From Gordius sp. MW1 (lineage: Eukaryota > Nematomorpha > Gordioida > Gordea > Gordiidae), in assembly GCA_964036665.1 (NCBI GenBank), contig OZ038526.1, forward strand, positions 18,910,001 through 18,974,000: a stretch of DNA of 64,000 nt, read 5' to 3'. This document shows positions 1 to 12,274 of this stretch, piece by piece. The notes below the pieces were generated by a model, which was given only the letters and a program-made list of their open reading frames with translations, was not told the origin of the DNA and searched no databases. Position numbers and translations under genes: made by a program. How positions within the stretch are numbered: position 1 is the stretch's first letter; each line of letters starts with the position of its first letter.

Positions 1-766
1 GGCTGGGGCAAAATTTTCTCGAGTATTCACCGATTAATGTTCTGGCTTTAACACATATAAAAACTCTACATCAAATAATAAAGACTTATATAAAATATTT
101 AAACGTTTTTTTATTTTTAAATTATAAAAATGAAATTAAAAGCATTATCATAATAAAGCTATCTTTCTAAGATTTACGGCGAACTGTTCAATGACTTCAC
201 ACTTTAGACATTCTATTTGACTAACTTTCTGTGAACACTTTTATTAAACAAAATCCATTTAACCAATCCATCACCATACTACTCATGAAATTTAACTTTA
301 AAAATAAACATTTTTCGAAAAACATTATTTACATGATTTGTAAAAAAGAATATAATGTACGAATAAATTCAAATTTGGTGGTATGAAAAGAATAGATATT
401 ACACAAAAGCCACTAGTAATCTCTTGATTATATTCAATTTTAATTGAAAAAAATTTAAATTATCTTGTAAACATTCCAATGAGTTTCTATATTAATGGAT
501 GTTAAGTTTAAATACTTTGGGGTGGGGGCATATAAAACAACAGTTCTTTAATTTTTAAAGCTCTTTTTCTACTTTTTAATTCAAGAAATATTTGTTTAAT
601 AATATTTTAAGTTAAATCACAACTTAAATATAAATAGTAATTCACTTTAAAATCGCCTTTAAAAACTTTAAAAAATAGTATTTTAACTTAAGTTGTTTGT
701 TGAATAATTGTCAAAAAACCATGTTTTTTATTTAGTTTTTGATTTATACTTGGGAAATCCAATTAA

Positions 767-3155
767 TTGATCGAAAAGTACCAATGTAATTTTTAAGTTA
801 CACCTATTAAAATGCTGTTTATTCAAAAAGTATTCATCGAAATTAAATTTTTTAAATTGATTTCAATACACAGTTGTTGCCCAATCATCTCACAAAACGT
901 TTATCTCCTCCGGATCTATCGTCCTTAAAATATTTTATTCCAAAGTTCACGATTTTTTCATTTTTTCATCCCTCTCAAACAATTTAATTTTATGGAAAAA
1001 CGAACTTGAGTTATAAAATTATTTTTGCATGCTCTAAAAGAGTAATTTCTGCCTATTCTTTTTATATAAATTTTTATTTTATAATTATATTTTTATCCTA
1101 TCTTTTGTTAACTTTTAAATTTACTGTCACCTAAAAGTGACATTGGGAAGAGCCTTTTTTGGCAATAAGTTATTTAGGTATTTTTAAACCGTGTCAACGA
1201 TGCCTGTTAACAACTATACTATAAAAAACATATTTTAAATTTTGAAAGCCATGTTGTAATAAGTCTTGTTCCTCTCCCTTCGATTTTTAAAACCAAAGAG
1301 ACAAAAAAATGTGTGGAAAAAGGTCTAAATTTGTGCTTAAAATATGAGGTTTTTAATAAACTTTGTATTAGTTTTTTTAAACAGTTTGATTTTACAGCTT
1401 TTTGGACAATGACCTGTTAGAAAAATTTTAATGCCCTAAATTAGATATAAAAGAAGTGATTATTTTTCCTCGAGGAAGATGACAGAAAGTTGAGATAAAA
1501 TAGAAGCCGATTTGGAGCATCTACCTAGTCAATGATTACGTCTTGTGTAGAGATTATTTGTTCTTCCGTTCTAAAAAGTTCATGCTTCAAAGATAATTTG
1601 AATTAGCAGGATGATGAAAAACTATTCTTCCATGTGGTCGCAAGGAAGGTGATAGTACAAACGTCACTAACCATAGAAGATTATTTCGAGCAACTTTTCT
1701 CCGATAAAATTGTGACAGATCTTGTTAATATGACAAATTTAAATGTCAGTCGTTATAATATTAAAAAGGAGGAGTGTAATTGCTTACTCCTAACAGGATT
1801 TCTAATTCTGAAAAATCTTAAATGTTTTTTGGACTGCAATCCGATTGCTACAATCAGATGGTCTCATACGGAATGCGCCGTAATAGGTTTTAAGAGATAA
1901 CAAAATATTTATATTTATGCGACAGATTGAAGTTAGAATTGACTGACAAATTTGTCAGAGTACGGGAGTTTTTCAATTTTAGAAATAAACATTATAAAAA
2001 AATATTCAAATATTTAAAAGCATAAATGTTTCAATGGCCGAAACCATGTCCTCTTATTATTGACACTACCACTTAACAATTCATAAAATGAAAGCCAATG
2101 TGATTTGGATATAATAATTATGGTCAGCGGAAACAAGGTCTTATGGCTTTCCATGTTTATCAAGGTGCTTCGTGTATTCTACCACATCCAAAAACACTTG
2201 GTTTAGGGGGAGCTTTCATAGCGGACCTTTTGATAAATCACTGGAGAAACATTCTCCTTGTAATATATGTTTTCATAATTACTTTCAGCCAAAATTTGTT
2301 AAATGCACCTCAAAAAACAATGTTGGAGCGATAGGAACAGTCAGAACGAAAGGAATAAAATGTCCTCTAAGTGATCCTAAGGTTTTGTAAAAAAACGAGG
2401 TTATTTCGAGAAAAAGGTTACTTCAAATTTAGTAGCAATACAATGGAGACAACTGTATAGTCAGCATGTTATCGAATTATCATGGAACCCAGACTATAAG
2501 AAAGATCGGCGGAATGGGTTCAAGCAACAAGGTGAAATCGAGAATACAAGTTGATTGGCGGTTTATGGTTTAAATATACAATAGATATGGTTGGGGTTCA
2601 TTCTAGAAAGATTTCTTTTAGGGTTAAATGGTATTTGCCTTAGAGCATTTGGCATAGGCGCGCCGTGTCAAAATGTGTGGCAAATATACAATTTGAACAA
2701 TGAGTATATTTTATTATACAACTTTAGAAGATTAATAGTAGTGATTTATTTCAAAAAATATGGTTTTCAATCGAAAGGAAGTGTTTGTTTTGCTTTAACA
2801 AGGTATAAACCGAATATCTTAAAACATCAAAAAGAACCTGTTTACAGGGGCGCTGTAAAGTGTGTAAGAAAGCCAGAGGCCTCAAATGTTATTATTGTAA
2901 TACCGAATTGCAATTAAAATGCTTGGCTAATTATTACGACTTATAACTAATTTAATTGTAATTGATTTTGATAAAAATCAAATGTTGCATTTTTGGTGTT
3001 CCCATTGTGACCTTTAGGTGACACCCCCCTGTCTACTCGAGTGCATTATTTTTCAAAAAAATTTCAACTGACTGTTCTTAACTAGACCCTAGGGATGCTA
3101 AATAATTATTTTTTAACAAATTTTGACGGGCCAAAAATTAGTGGTACATGACGGG
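767..3155 (+). mobile_element. piggyBac-type DNA transposon, decayed
   Basis: The element is bounded by TTAA at 763-766 and 3156-3159, and the paralogous copy has a single TTAA at 50264-50267 where this element would sit. TTAA target duplication is the hallmark of piggyBac. The right end read inward begins CCCGTCATGTACCAC; the left end shares GTACCA and TAATTTTT with it but has drifted. A subterminal inverted repeat (TGTCACCTAAA type) lies at about 1126-1146 and 3001-3023, unevenly spaced from the two ends as is common in piggyBac. It carries a broken transposase gene. Confidence 0.75.
1634..2945 (+). pseudogene. piggyBac transposase remnant
   Basis: Transposase of the DDE piggyBac family, which cuts and pastes at TTAA. 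The first readable block (88 residues from 1634) matches the family N-terminal region, with SLTIEDYFEQLFSDKI then TNLNVSRYNIKKEE. Around 1920-2140 shifted frames give the DKFVRVREF and KPM-FGY stretches, and from 2143 come FHVYQG and LGLGGAFIADLL. At 2290-2390 is GAIGTVRTKGIKCPL. Near 2841-2940 a third frame gives the terminal cysteine-rich finger RCKVCKKARGLKCYYC. These parts lie in order but in several frames with internal stops, so this is dead. No other family explains the set. Confidence 0.8.
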
Positions 3156-3439
3156 TTAATAATGGTGAAGCGTTTACATTGTCATCTTTGATAAATGGGT
3201 TTATTGACACAACTGCTGTTAATGAATCGATAAAAGTACAACGCTCAATTTTTATAAAACACATCGCTTGTCATAACAGAAGTTTTTGATTGCTCTATGG
3301 CTTTTTTATAATTTTTAATATTTATAGTTCATTTATTTATTTTTGAATTTTCTTTATTTTTTTTTGTAAATTTAAGGTTTAGGTGTTACATTTAAGCTAG
3401 AATTGGGTCAAAGTGGATTTTTTGGTATTTTCAGAAGAG

Positions 3440-3646
3440 TAGTGTTGTATTGTAAAAACGGCTGGGTTTTATTTGGCCGACCTTTGGTTCTAGTTCTAGT
3501 CGATCAAAAACCAAAAGTTTGACCAAAAAATCTGTGGTGTGTTTTAGCGACTGATAAAAATAGACCTAAAACGCTATGGTCTGTTTATGTTTAGTCGACT
3601 AAAACCAAGGGTCGACCAAACAAGACCAACCGTTTTTACAACACCA
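3440..3646. mobile_element. Foldback hAT-type MITE, TAGTGTTG family, copy 1
   Basis: Near-palindrome of about 207 bp with ends TAGTGTTGTA and ACAACACCA and inner arms built on TCGACTAAAACCAA and its complement. The right flank is ctacagag; the paralogous copy has ctacagag on its left, so the 8-bp target duplication of the hAT superfamily was probably CTACAGAG. No coding capacity. Other copies are at 50561-50764 and 56950-57136. Confidence 0.7.
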
Positions 3647-3655
3647 CTACAGAGT

Positions 3656-3788
3656 CATGGGCGTAGCCAGGATTTGTTAGAATGGGGCAATAATAATTTA
3701 GGGAGGTTCGAAATTTTTCCATTAAGTTTTAAAGAATTTTAAAATTTAGAGGGTGCAGTTGTTCCCCCCCCCCTTGACTAAGCCCATG
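3656..3788. repeat. GGGCGTAGCCA short inverted-repeat element, copy
   Basis: Starts CATGGGCGTAGCCAGG and ends in the degenerate complement TGACTAAGCCCATG. The interior has C-rich and G-rich runs and a taatttagggagg motif shared with the other copies in the window. About 130 bp, non-coding, MITE-like. Confidence 0.6.
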
Positions 3789-3930
3789 AGTCAAAATTAT
3801 TAACCATAATTAAAAATAAATAATTTTCTGATTTTTTCATTAATTATTAATTGGTGCTGGGTTAACATTATTTTTTGATTTTATATATTTTTTTTTTTGG
3901 GGGGGGGCATATACCTTTCTATCCCCTTGT

Positions 3931-3938
3931 GGCTATAC
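3931..3938. other. 8-bp target duplication, left copy of the MITE site
   Basis: GGCTATAC occurs here and again at 4447-4454, exactly flanking the MITE. The single uninterrupted site is seen in copy B near 51062. Confidence 0.75.
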
Positions 3939-4446
3939 TAGTGATGGTGAAATAGCGTTTGATAAGCGCTAAAGCTTTAGCACATAGTCACGTGGAAGGG
4001 CTACATTTATAGCACATAGTCACCTGATGGCGCTAGAGCTATAGTACATAGTCACATAAGGCGCTAAAGCTATAGCACATTGTCAGGCGCTAGAGTTATA
4101 GCGTGGCGCTAACATTGTTATAAAATTTATAGGTTAAAATGCATTATTAATTGCATTAATATACGCACATGTGGTGCCACATGTGCACATAATAATGCAA
4201 TCTAACCTATAAATTTCATAACAATGTTAGCGCCACGCTAAAATCTAGCGCTTTATGTGACACTGTGCTATAGCTTTATCGCCTCCGTGTGACTATGTGC
4301 TATAGCTCTAGCGCCTTATGTGACTATGTGCTATAGCTCTAGCGCCTCCAAGTGACTATGTGCTATAACTGTAGCGCCTCCACGTGACTATGCTATGTAG
4401 ATGGGAGACGCTACACGTGCGGGTGCTAAGCGTTTCACCATGACTA
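3939..4446. mobile_element. hAT-type foldback MITE with tandem repeats in its arms
   Basis: Ends are TAGTGATGGTGAAA and TTTCACCATGACTA, flanked by the 8-bp duplication GGCTATAC. The whole 508 bp folds back on itself about a centre near 4175 (cacatgtggtgccacatgtg). Each arm holds several units of about 30-35 bp carrying gtgactatgtgctatagc or its complement with gcgctagagc. No reading frame of note. Confidence 0.8.
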
Positions 4447-4455
4447 GGCTATACT

Positions 4456-7400
4456 TAGGGTTGGATATTTTCCCGGGAATTTTCATTAGGGGAAATTACC
4501 CGAAAATTTTGGGGAAAATAAGGGAAAAAATGGGAATTTACGGGAAAAAACATTAAATTAAGGGGAAATAACGAGCTAAATAGATAAATTAGTATAAAAA
4601 ATGTTAAGGAGTATGATTAAAACTACGTGAATTTATTTGTTGAACAATATAAAGAATACAAAATCACAATAAAATATAAATCTTAGTTATAAATTTTCAA
4701 TATCGGAATCTTCATTGAGGGAAGACATTGACTCATCAGAGGATGATAACAAAAATGTTTTTTTGTGGATAAAAATTTACAGTTTCATTCAACAGCATGT
4801 TATGCCTGATGGATACTAATTTCTTTATTTTCTCATTTTTAATCCGATTGCGCTATTTGGAATGAACATTTCCAAAGGTAGACCATATTCTTTCGGTTGA
4901 GGCACTGGTCGCTGGGATAGAAAAGAGGCGTATAGCGACTGCCGACAGGGGTTGATCTATATACAACCTTGGGGGGAAGTGTATTCTGCACTTTCCCATA
5001 TAAACCTGTCAGCGAATAAGCCGTCTTTGGCGCGAAACTCGGCCAAATTCGCAACAACTTTGCCTATATTTAATTCTGCGTCTTCTGATACTAACTTAAT
5101 TGCTTGGATTGCGTCACCTATTTCATTCTGGGTTAAATGATGTCCACAATAACGGGGGTCAAGCAAGTTTGCCGCCATATGAAATTGTTTGCAGCAAAAT
5201 AATTTCCGCTTTTTGATACATTTTTTGTTGATATTTGAATCGATAAGGCTAAATTCTTGAATACAATTTTCATCGAAATGAGTTTTAATAACATGGAAGG
5301 CTTCAACAACATCCGATAAAAGTCCGCTATCGCTTTCAATTGCCGATATTTTTGTTAAAGTTATCTGTAAAAAGGTAATAATTTTCTTAACTTGCACCCA
5401 AAATCCATCATTGTCTAGCAATATTTGTCTTTTTCTTCTATCGCTGAAGCTATCACTTATAGCTAGCTCCTGTAATACATCTTTATTGCATAGAAGACTC
5501 TCTAACATTAATACAACACCACCCCATCTTGTAGGGCAAGGAATTTTCAAAGTTACCATATGATTTTTTAATGTTTATCTTTGTTTAAATGTGGAATATA
5601 AAATTCCACTGAATTTAATGATAAGCCTTTTGGCTTTTGCTACAATGGTTTGTATTGAAACAATCATATTGCAAACATCCTTAATCAGTAAATTAAGGCC
5701 ATGAGCCGCGCAGCCGAAACATTCAATGGAAGGGTGTTCCAGTTTCACCAGTTCCCAAGCTTTTTTCATATTCTTGGCATTGTCAGTCACAATCGCAATA
5801 AACTTTTGAGATCCAATTTCTTACATTACTTTCAAAAATTCCCCTGATATGTATTCTCCCGTATGGGCATTTGACCCAGTATCAATAGATTTAAAAAAAA
5901 TTGGTTTTGGGGTCATAATAATGAAGTTTATTATTGATTCTCCCCTAATATTGGTCCACCCATCGCTGACTAGGGTCAAGTTTGAGGCTGACTTTAATTT
6001 TTTATTCACTATCATTATAATCTTGTCAAATTGTTTAGTCAACAATGGACCTCCTATTGCCTTTCTGGAAGGAAGTTTGTAGGAGGGCTTTATACACTTA
6101 AAGAACTCCTTCAAATATGGATTCTCAATGATACGAAAAGGGCTTTAGACATAAAAATAGCTAATGCTAACTTTTCATCTAACTTTTCTTGCTAAGACTG
6201 GGACATACTATCAAAATATCTTATAATATTGGATGTTGATTGTTTCGGGTCACATGAAGCAGATGTTTGTTCTACAGGGCATTTTTGAGGAATTACCTCA
6301 CAAATTGATGATTGTGGAGAGGGCGGCATTAAGTAAACTTCTTGACAATTTTTGAAATAATAAAATCAGGGCATTTAGCTATATGACTAGCCATTTTTGT
6401 TGAATTTGGAAAGGTGTATTTTAGATTCCAATAATTGCAAATGGCTATGAAGCCCTTTTTATTTGATGCTACTTGGCAAAGTGTTTGTATATATCAGATT
6501 TTTTTCTTGGCATCTATTAATCAAAGAAACTAAGTTAATTAATATTTAAGTTTGTTTAAATAGAATAAGAGTATATAAATGTAGTTAAATTTTCATTAAA
6601 ATATACAAGTTTAAATTGAGTCGATTTAAATATGACAATTAATTAGTCAAAAATTTAGATGTTAATATAATCATTGATTGCATAGCAATTAAAAAACTAC
6701 ATTACTTAAATTTGAGTTGATGAAATTTCAGTCTGGCAATGTAAATTGACTTAAATCTGCAAAATATTATGATATGATATCTATAATTTTAATTAAATTT
6801 ACCTTATGAATATAATATTTGAAAATCCAGATGAATATAAAACTTGATTTTTAGTTGATGAAAGTTAGTATCAGATTCAGAATAAATGTATAAAAGCTGC
6901 AAAATATAAATTATATTTATAAAAATGTTTTGGGACGCTGTCCAGTCATTGCTTAAACTTTGTTGAATAGGAATTGGTTTATTTAAATGAAATATGAACA
7001 CGAATAATATAGAGATGATAAAAAATGGTTAATGGTGTGGTGATATACGCGAAAGAAGTAAAAATGATGATAATTGATGAATTGACGAACTGGTAAATAT
7101 TTGAATTGGTGAATATTGGCGAAGGAAGTAAGTAATGAAATTAACAGCTGGTTTAGCACCAGGAATATAGAAGTTACCTAAAAAACGACGCGAATATACA
7201 TATATGAACGATGCAGCTCGCCACAAATGTGTTAATTACCTTACTTAAAGAAAGTTCTAAATGTTTATGAAGTTATCAAGTACTAACACAAGTGAAAAGC
7301 GGAAATATTTAAAATATTAGTTACCACAAGGTAAATATAAAATTTAACTAAATTAAAATAAGATATGAACCAAATTAGATCAAAGATATATAATAAAAAT

Positions 7401-7507
7401 ACATTTTTTTTGGAGGGGAATTTTCCCTAAGGAAATAACATTTTTCCCCAGGGAAGTTTCCCGGGGAAAAAAGGTAATTTCCCGGGGAAAATTCCCATTG
7501 TGCCATA
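4456..7507 (-). mobile_element. hAT transposon with DUF659-type transposase
   Basis: Flanked by the perfect 8-bp duplication GCTATACT (4448-4455 and 7508-7515). The left end is TAGGGTTGGATATTTTCCC; the right end read inward is TATGGCACAATGGG followed by the same TTTTCCCCGGGAA block, so the terminal repeats are imperfect but clear. GGGAA/TTCCC runs are repeated near both ends. About 3.05 kb. Copy B keeps a single target octamer at about 51063. It contains a broken transposase on the minus strand. Confidence 0.85.
4840..6480 (-). pseudogene. hAT transposase (BED finger, DUF659, C-terminal dimerisation), broken
   Basis: Read right to left: a BED-like finger trace near 6370-6460, then LKEFFKCIKPSYKLPSRKAI and DGWTNIRGESIINFI, which mark DUF659. 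Next are TDNAKNMKKAWELV with CAAHGLNLLIKDV, then CPTRWGGVVLMLESLL, and a helical block ending HMAANLLDPRYCGH. The dimerisation motif SIPATSASTERIWSTFG is readable near 4840-4935 in another frame. These are typical hAT transposase parts in family order. At least three frame changes and some stops separate them (around 5795, 5565 and 4960), so it cannot encode a working enzyme as it stands. Confidence 0.85.
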
Positions 7508-8064
7508 GCTATACTCATGAAAAAATATTATTTTCAAGAGATTAATATTTGACAATCCAATTGATTCTAAAAATTGCCAAAAATTGGCTATATTAAAGTT
7601 TTGCAAATTTACTTTTACAGCTAATAGAAAATATTTTCTTCAATATAATGTTTAATAACTAATATTTGGGTACAATTAGAGCTGTTAAGAACTAGTTCAT
7701 TTTGAACTAGTTCATAGAACTAGTTCATTTTTTTCTGAACTTAGAACTGAACTAGTTACCTTCCAAAAAATTTGAACTGTGAACTTAAACTAGTTCATTT
7801 TTTTTTAGATTGAACTTGAACTTGAACTAGTTATTTTTTTCAAATTCTGAACTTGAACTATACAATGTAATTGAACTAGTTCATCACAAATATATTATTT
7901 AAAATAAATTTATAAACCGAGTGTCTATGCATCAACAATTTGACGTGCATTGTCTTGTCGGTAATCATACAGACACACAATAACCGCGCATTTTTGAATT
8001 TAAAAACACAAAAAATTAGTAAGATTTAGATAATGTTTATTATAAAAGCCTGTTATTAGAAAAG

Positions 8065-9331
8065 ATGGATATCAATAGGGATTCGGCTATTTGCTCTGAA
8101 GTAGATTATAGGAACGAGTCAGCTCAATCTACCTCTTTACCTTGGCCTTCAATGGAAGAATACTTCAAATATGTATCTTCAGATAAAGATTCATTCAAAG
8201 TTCAGTGCAAACTATGCACTATAGTTGTGGCGGCTTCAAGAACCTCAACAGCCAATTTATGGAGACATATAAAGGTAATAACTTATTTAAATTTATATAA
8301 AATCTAGGTGTCTCATCTTCAAAAACTTGGACACATAAAAAAGGCTGTCAAGAATAAGACTGTAAAAGGTTGTGAAGCTAACAAAAAGTTAACACAGACC
8401 TAATTGACAGGCCTTTATATAACCAAAAATTCCAAATGGAAATTATTAAATACATAATCAATGCTAATCAGCCATTTTCGCTATGTGATGATGAGCACTT
8501 CAAAGCATTGTTGAGGGCTTTTAATCCAAAAGCAAAAAAAATATGTAGGCAAACACTCACAGGGAAGGGATGAAATTTGCTGCAAAGATGAAAGACGGTG
8601 TTAGAACAAAGTTAATGGCACCCAAGTATGTATGTATTGTGAGGGGAGACTCTTTATTGAAGGTATATTAATATAAAGTGAGGGAAAAGAAAAGAGTTCG
8701 AAGAGTAATGAAGAAGTGTTTTAAACGCCTTTATATAATCGCAAATTAATTGAATAAATCAATTACATTTAGTGGTAAATTCGAGGTCTGTGTGATTGGT
8801 CAATTAACGTCGCGAAGTAGTAAGGTAATGTGAATGAGTCAATTAAGTTTTAAGACATAAGTAATATACCGCGAGCAAAATAGTAATTGACGCAACACTA
8901 CATATGTACAACTGCAGACTGTTGGACAGCATTTAATAAGTACTTATTATCTCTAAAATTGTCAATTCATTTTTTTTGTTAGGTCATTTATTGGGGTAAC
9001 AGCTCATTGGATAGACGATGAGAGTCTTAAAAGAGTTGATGCAATTCTAGCCTGCAAATGTTTAGAAGGGAGGCACTCTTTTGATGTTATATGCAAATCC
9101 CTTACTCAAATTTACAAAGAGTATCATATTTAAAACAAAAATATCTGTACAATTACAGACAACGGATCTAACTTCGTTAAAGCATTCAGGTACTATTTAT
9201 ACAATTCTTCATTTTTAACTTTTATATAGGATTTTTAATGAAAATGATGAGATGCAGGAGGAAGTAGTATCTCTTAAGGATATACTTGACCGGGATCTAC
9301 TTTCACATGATTTTTACTGTAAAGTATAATT
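8065..9331 (+). pseudogene. hAT transposase with BED zinc finger, broken
   Basis: Opens MDINRDSAICSEVDYRNES and contains a BED finger: CKLC, then WRHIK, an apparent 35-bp intron (8273-8307), then SHLQ. The join restores the finger's second histidine. After a frame change near 8400 comes NANQPFSLCDDEHFKALL, ending in a stop near 8571. Past an insert and an intron comes FIGVTAHWIDDESLK, then TDNGSNFVKAF near 9155-9190. These are hAT signatures in the right order. The dimerisation domain is absent, and a 275-bp foreign insert interrupts the gene. Confidence 0.75.
8628..8902. mobile_element. Probable small insert inside the hAT transposase gene
   Basis: The transposase frame reads up to APKY near 8628 and resumes with TTADCWTAFNKY near 8905, a normal hAT continuation. 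The intervening 275 bp are non-coding and are flanked by tatgta on both sides, a possible 6-bp target duplication. The family is not recognised. Confidence 0.45.
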
Positions 9332-9930
9332 GTATATTGTTTGTAATGTAATAAAGATTTTAAACATTGTATAGTGGATGCTTTTGTTATATATGACTAT
9401 CTCTTTAAATTAGATTTTCAAATATATAATAAAATAAACTATGAATTTTATTTAAAATTTTAAATAGGATTCAAAAAAAACTGATTTGAATTCAGGAATC
9501 ATTTCCTAAATTGGATTAGATTTAAACTTTATCATATTTAAAAAAATGAACTGAACTTTAACTAGTTATTTTTGTAAAATTGAACTATTTACTTGAACTA
9601 GTTACATTTTTTCCTACATGAACCTCAACTTGAGCTAGTTACTTTTTAAAAAAATATGAACTTGAACTAATGATTTTTTTCATTGAACTATGAACTTGAA
9701 CTAGTTCGTATCATAGATGAACTTTAACAGCTCTAGGTATAATATATAATTTTTTATTTACAATAATAATTGATAAAATGAATATTAAATTTAAGTTCAA
9801 TTTGTATTCAAGGAAAAATCATAAAATTACATTAATTGAGATTATGGTTTTACTTTTAAAGAATACTAATTACGAGCACAAAATGGAAACTATAAATTTA
9901 ATTCTTTCCAAAAAAGTACATTCAAATAAA

Positions 9931-10228
<298 letters not shown>

Positions 10229-10831
10229 ACCAGGAAGAAAAAGAGTAAAAATAAGAGGGGAGGGGGGGGGGTATGAAAGAGAGTAAAAAATAAGGGGGGG
10301 GGGGGGGGGGGTGGGCAAATCACCCCACCCCCGGGTGAGAAAGAGGGTAAAAAATAAGGAGGGTAAAGAAAGGGAAGGGGGTAAATCACCCCCTTCCCCC
10401 CTTGAGGGTAAAAAATAAGGGAGGTAAAAAATGGGGGGGAGGGGCAAATCACCCCCTTCCCCCCTGGTAAGAAAGAAAGTAAAAAATAAGTGAGGGGGGG
10501 CAAATCACCCCACCCCCCGGGTGAGAAAGAGGGTAAAAATATGGGGGGGGGGGGGGGTAAAAAGAGAGGGGGGGCAAATCACCCCATTCCCCCTTGGTAA
10601 GAAAGAGAGTAAAAAATAAGGGGGGAGGGGGCAAATCACCCCCTTTCCCCTGGTAAGAAAGAGAGAATAAGGGGGGTGGGGGGGGGGGGGGGGGGTAAAA
10701 AGGGGGGGGGGCAAATTACCCCCTTTCCCCCTGGTAATAAAGAGGGTAAAAAATATGGGGTGGGGCAAATCACTCCCCCCCTCCCCCCTAGGGAGAAACA
10801 GGGTAAAAAATAAAGAAGGGGGGGGGCAAAG
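10229..10831. repeat. G-rich minisatellite, array 1
   Basis: About nine units of roughly 55-70 bp, each with gtgagaaagagggtaaaaa, a run of 8-20 G, then gcaaatcacc and a C run. The G and C runs within one unit can pair as a hairpin and could form quadruplexes. The same unit, with gcaaaacacc, makes the apex of the palindrome at 14755-15965. No gene. Confidence 0.9.
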
Positions 10832-11085
10832 TTCTTAATTTATTTACGATAAATGATATGATTAAAATTGTAATTTTAACAAATAGCAATTCAATCTACT
10901 ATCTGCTCGAGCTTCTGCTAAAATTTTTAACAGATTTGGCTGCTTCGACTAACCTCTCGAGCATTTTTACATGCTACTGTTAAATTGCACCGAACAGCTA
11001 GCACTCATTGTGCTAAACTAGCATATTAGTGCTCGAGCAAAGCACATAGTTAGCATTGCTAACACGAGCAATTTAACAACTCTAG
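10832..11085. other. Possible right arm of a hAT-like foldback beyond array 1
   Basis: The array is followed by gcaaagttctt, just as in the palindrome at 15985, then about 230 bp with ctcgagc motifs ending CAATTTAACAACTCTA. That end resembles the CAACTCTA terminus at 16080. No matching left arm is visible, so the call is tentative. Confidence 0.3.
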
Positions 11086-11088
11086 GCC

Positions 11089-11302
11089 TAGGCCGTGTCC
11101 ATGTATGCTGCCACGAATCCCTCTGATGCCCCCATATGTGCCGATTGAATTCACACGCATTAAATTTCCATTTTGGCATTCGCAATGACAATCAATAAGG
11201 CGCAAGGCCAAACGATGTCTATTTGGTAGCTTAGATTTTGCCACACCATGCTTTTCTTACGGACTGCTATATGTGGCATGTTCTCGCGCGGGTGTGATAG
11301 GT
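11089..11302 (+). pseudogene. Helitron helicase C-terminal fragment
   Basis: One frame gives LPRIPLMPPYVPIEFTRIKF, the next LAFAMTINKAQGQTMSIW, and a third GSLDFATPCFSYGLLYVACS. This is the end of the PIF1-like helicase of Helitron replication proteins (PRIP, FAMTINKAQGQT, SHGQLYVACSR). Two small frame changes separate the three blocks. The N-terminal replication-initiator domain is absent. Confidence 0.8.
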
Positions 11303-11893
11303 ACCAATTATTTAGCCCAATATTAAAGCTAATAATGATTGTGGCAAGGCAATATTGTGCGGAAATGGGAGAAAATTTGATCATTTTTTGAAAAACCCTA
11401 ATTTTTTAAATCATGTATGTAAAATAATGTTTTTAAACATTTTAATCATTCGTTTAATAAATAATCATGATAATTTTATTTTGTGTATAAGTTAGGCGGC
11501 TTAAAAATTTTAAAACATAGGGAAACACTATTTCGTTGCTATCTCCTAATAAACGCTTATCTTTTTATAAGACATATCGGCATTGCTATTTGTAAATATA
11601 ATTCAGTTGCAACATTTGAATGTTTTCCAAATATATTGATACTCAATATTTTTATTTATTTTATTCATCTTCACAAATTATGTAATTTTTAACTTTTAGC
11701 TATGTTAATAACATTAATTACAGACTTTTTTTGTATTCCATTCTTATTTCAACCATAAACACATACCCATACACTTATTGTATTTTCTAGAAATAAGCTG
11801 ACCCAAATTCTTTCATATAATTCCTATTGATAGGTACCAATTATTTAGCCAAATAAGAACTAAGCCAAAGCAACGCTTGGCTGGGCACAGCTA
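11089..11893 (+). mobile_element. Helitron 3' portion with terminal hairpin and CTAG end
   Basis: Downstream of the helicase fragment the sequence ends in a hairpin (agccaa ... ttggct, about 11869-11882), about ten bases before CTAG at 11890-11893, followed by T. This is the usual Helitron 3' end. A 22-bp stretch beginning gataggtaccaatta occurs at 11298 and again at 11829, so the roughly 510 bp between may be an insert or duplication. The 5' part is missing. Confidence 0.7.
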
Positions 11894-12099
11894 GTATTAT
11901 ATAAAATGACATCAATAGAAAAGATATGTCTATTATGAAATATTAGATTCATAACGTTCAACCCTACCCGGACCCGACCCGAGATTTAAATTTTTCAAAT
12001 TGAACCCGAAAGCATTTTAAAATTTCCCGAACCCTACCAGAAGGCATTTTAAAATTTTCAACCCGAGGTCGGGTTTCGGGTCACCCGTGCAGGGTTCTA
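11894..12099 (+). mobile_element. Right end of a hAT element (GACCCGA-rich family)
   Basis: From tattatataaaatgacat onward this matches the right 200 bp of the complete element at 28564-29529, including gatatgtctattatg, repeated aacccga blocks, gggtcacccgtgcagg and the terminus TTCTA. The match starts exactly after the Helitron CTAG, so the Helitron inserted into this copy. Confidence 0.65.
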
Positions 12100-12274
12100 T
12101 CCTGCAACCATTTACTAAACATAGCCTAACGAATAGAATTTGTTTATGGCCTGTTTATATAATGGAGTCTCAATCACACAAGATACTTTTTAGATTTTTA
12201 TTGGTGTCTATTCATCATTATTAATGTATTTTCGATAAACTACCGCTTATTTTAAGACGACTCGGACAACTATC

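Larger units (their letters stand above)
7677..9735 (+). mobile_element. hAT transposon with BED-finger transposase, internally deleted
   Basis: Ends are TAGAGCTGTTAA and TTAACAGCTCTA. The flanks ggtacaat (7669-7676) and ggtataat (9736-9743) form an 8-bp duplication with one change; copy B has one ggtataat near 51227. Both subterminal regions (7685-7890 and 9545-9725) carry many copies of the palindromic motif GAACTAGTTCA, likely transposase binding sites. About 2.06 kb, shorter than an autonomous hAT, and the C-terminal third of the transposase is missing. Confidence 0.85.
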
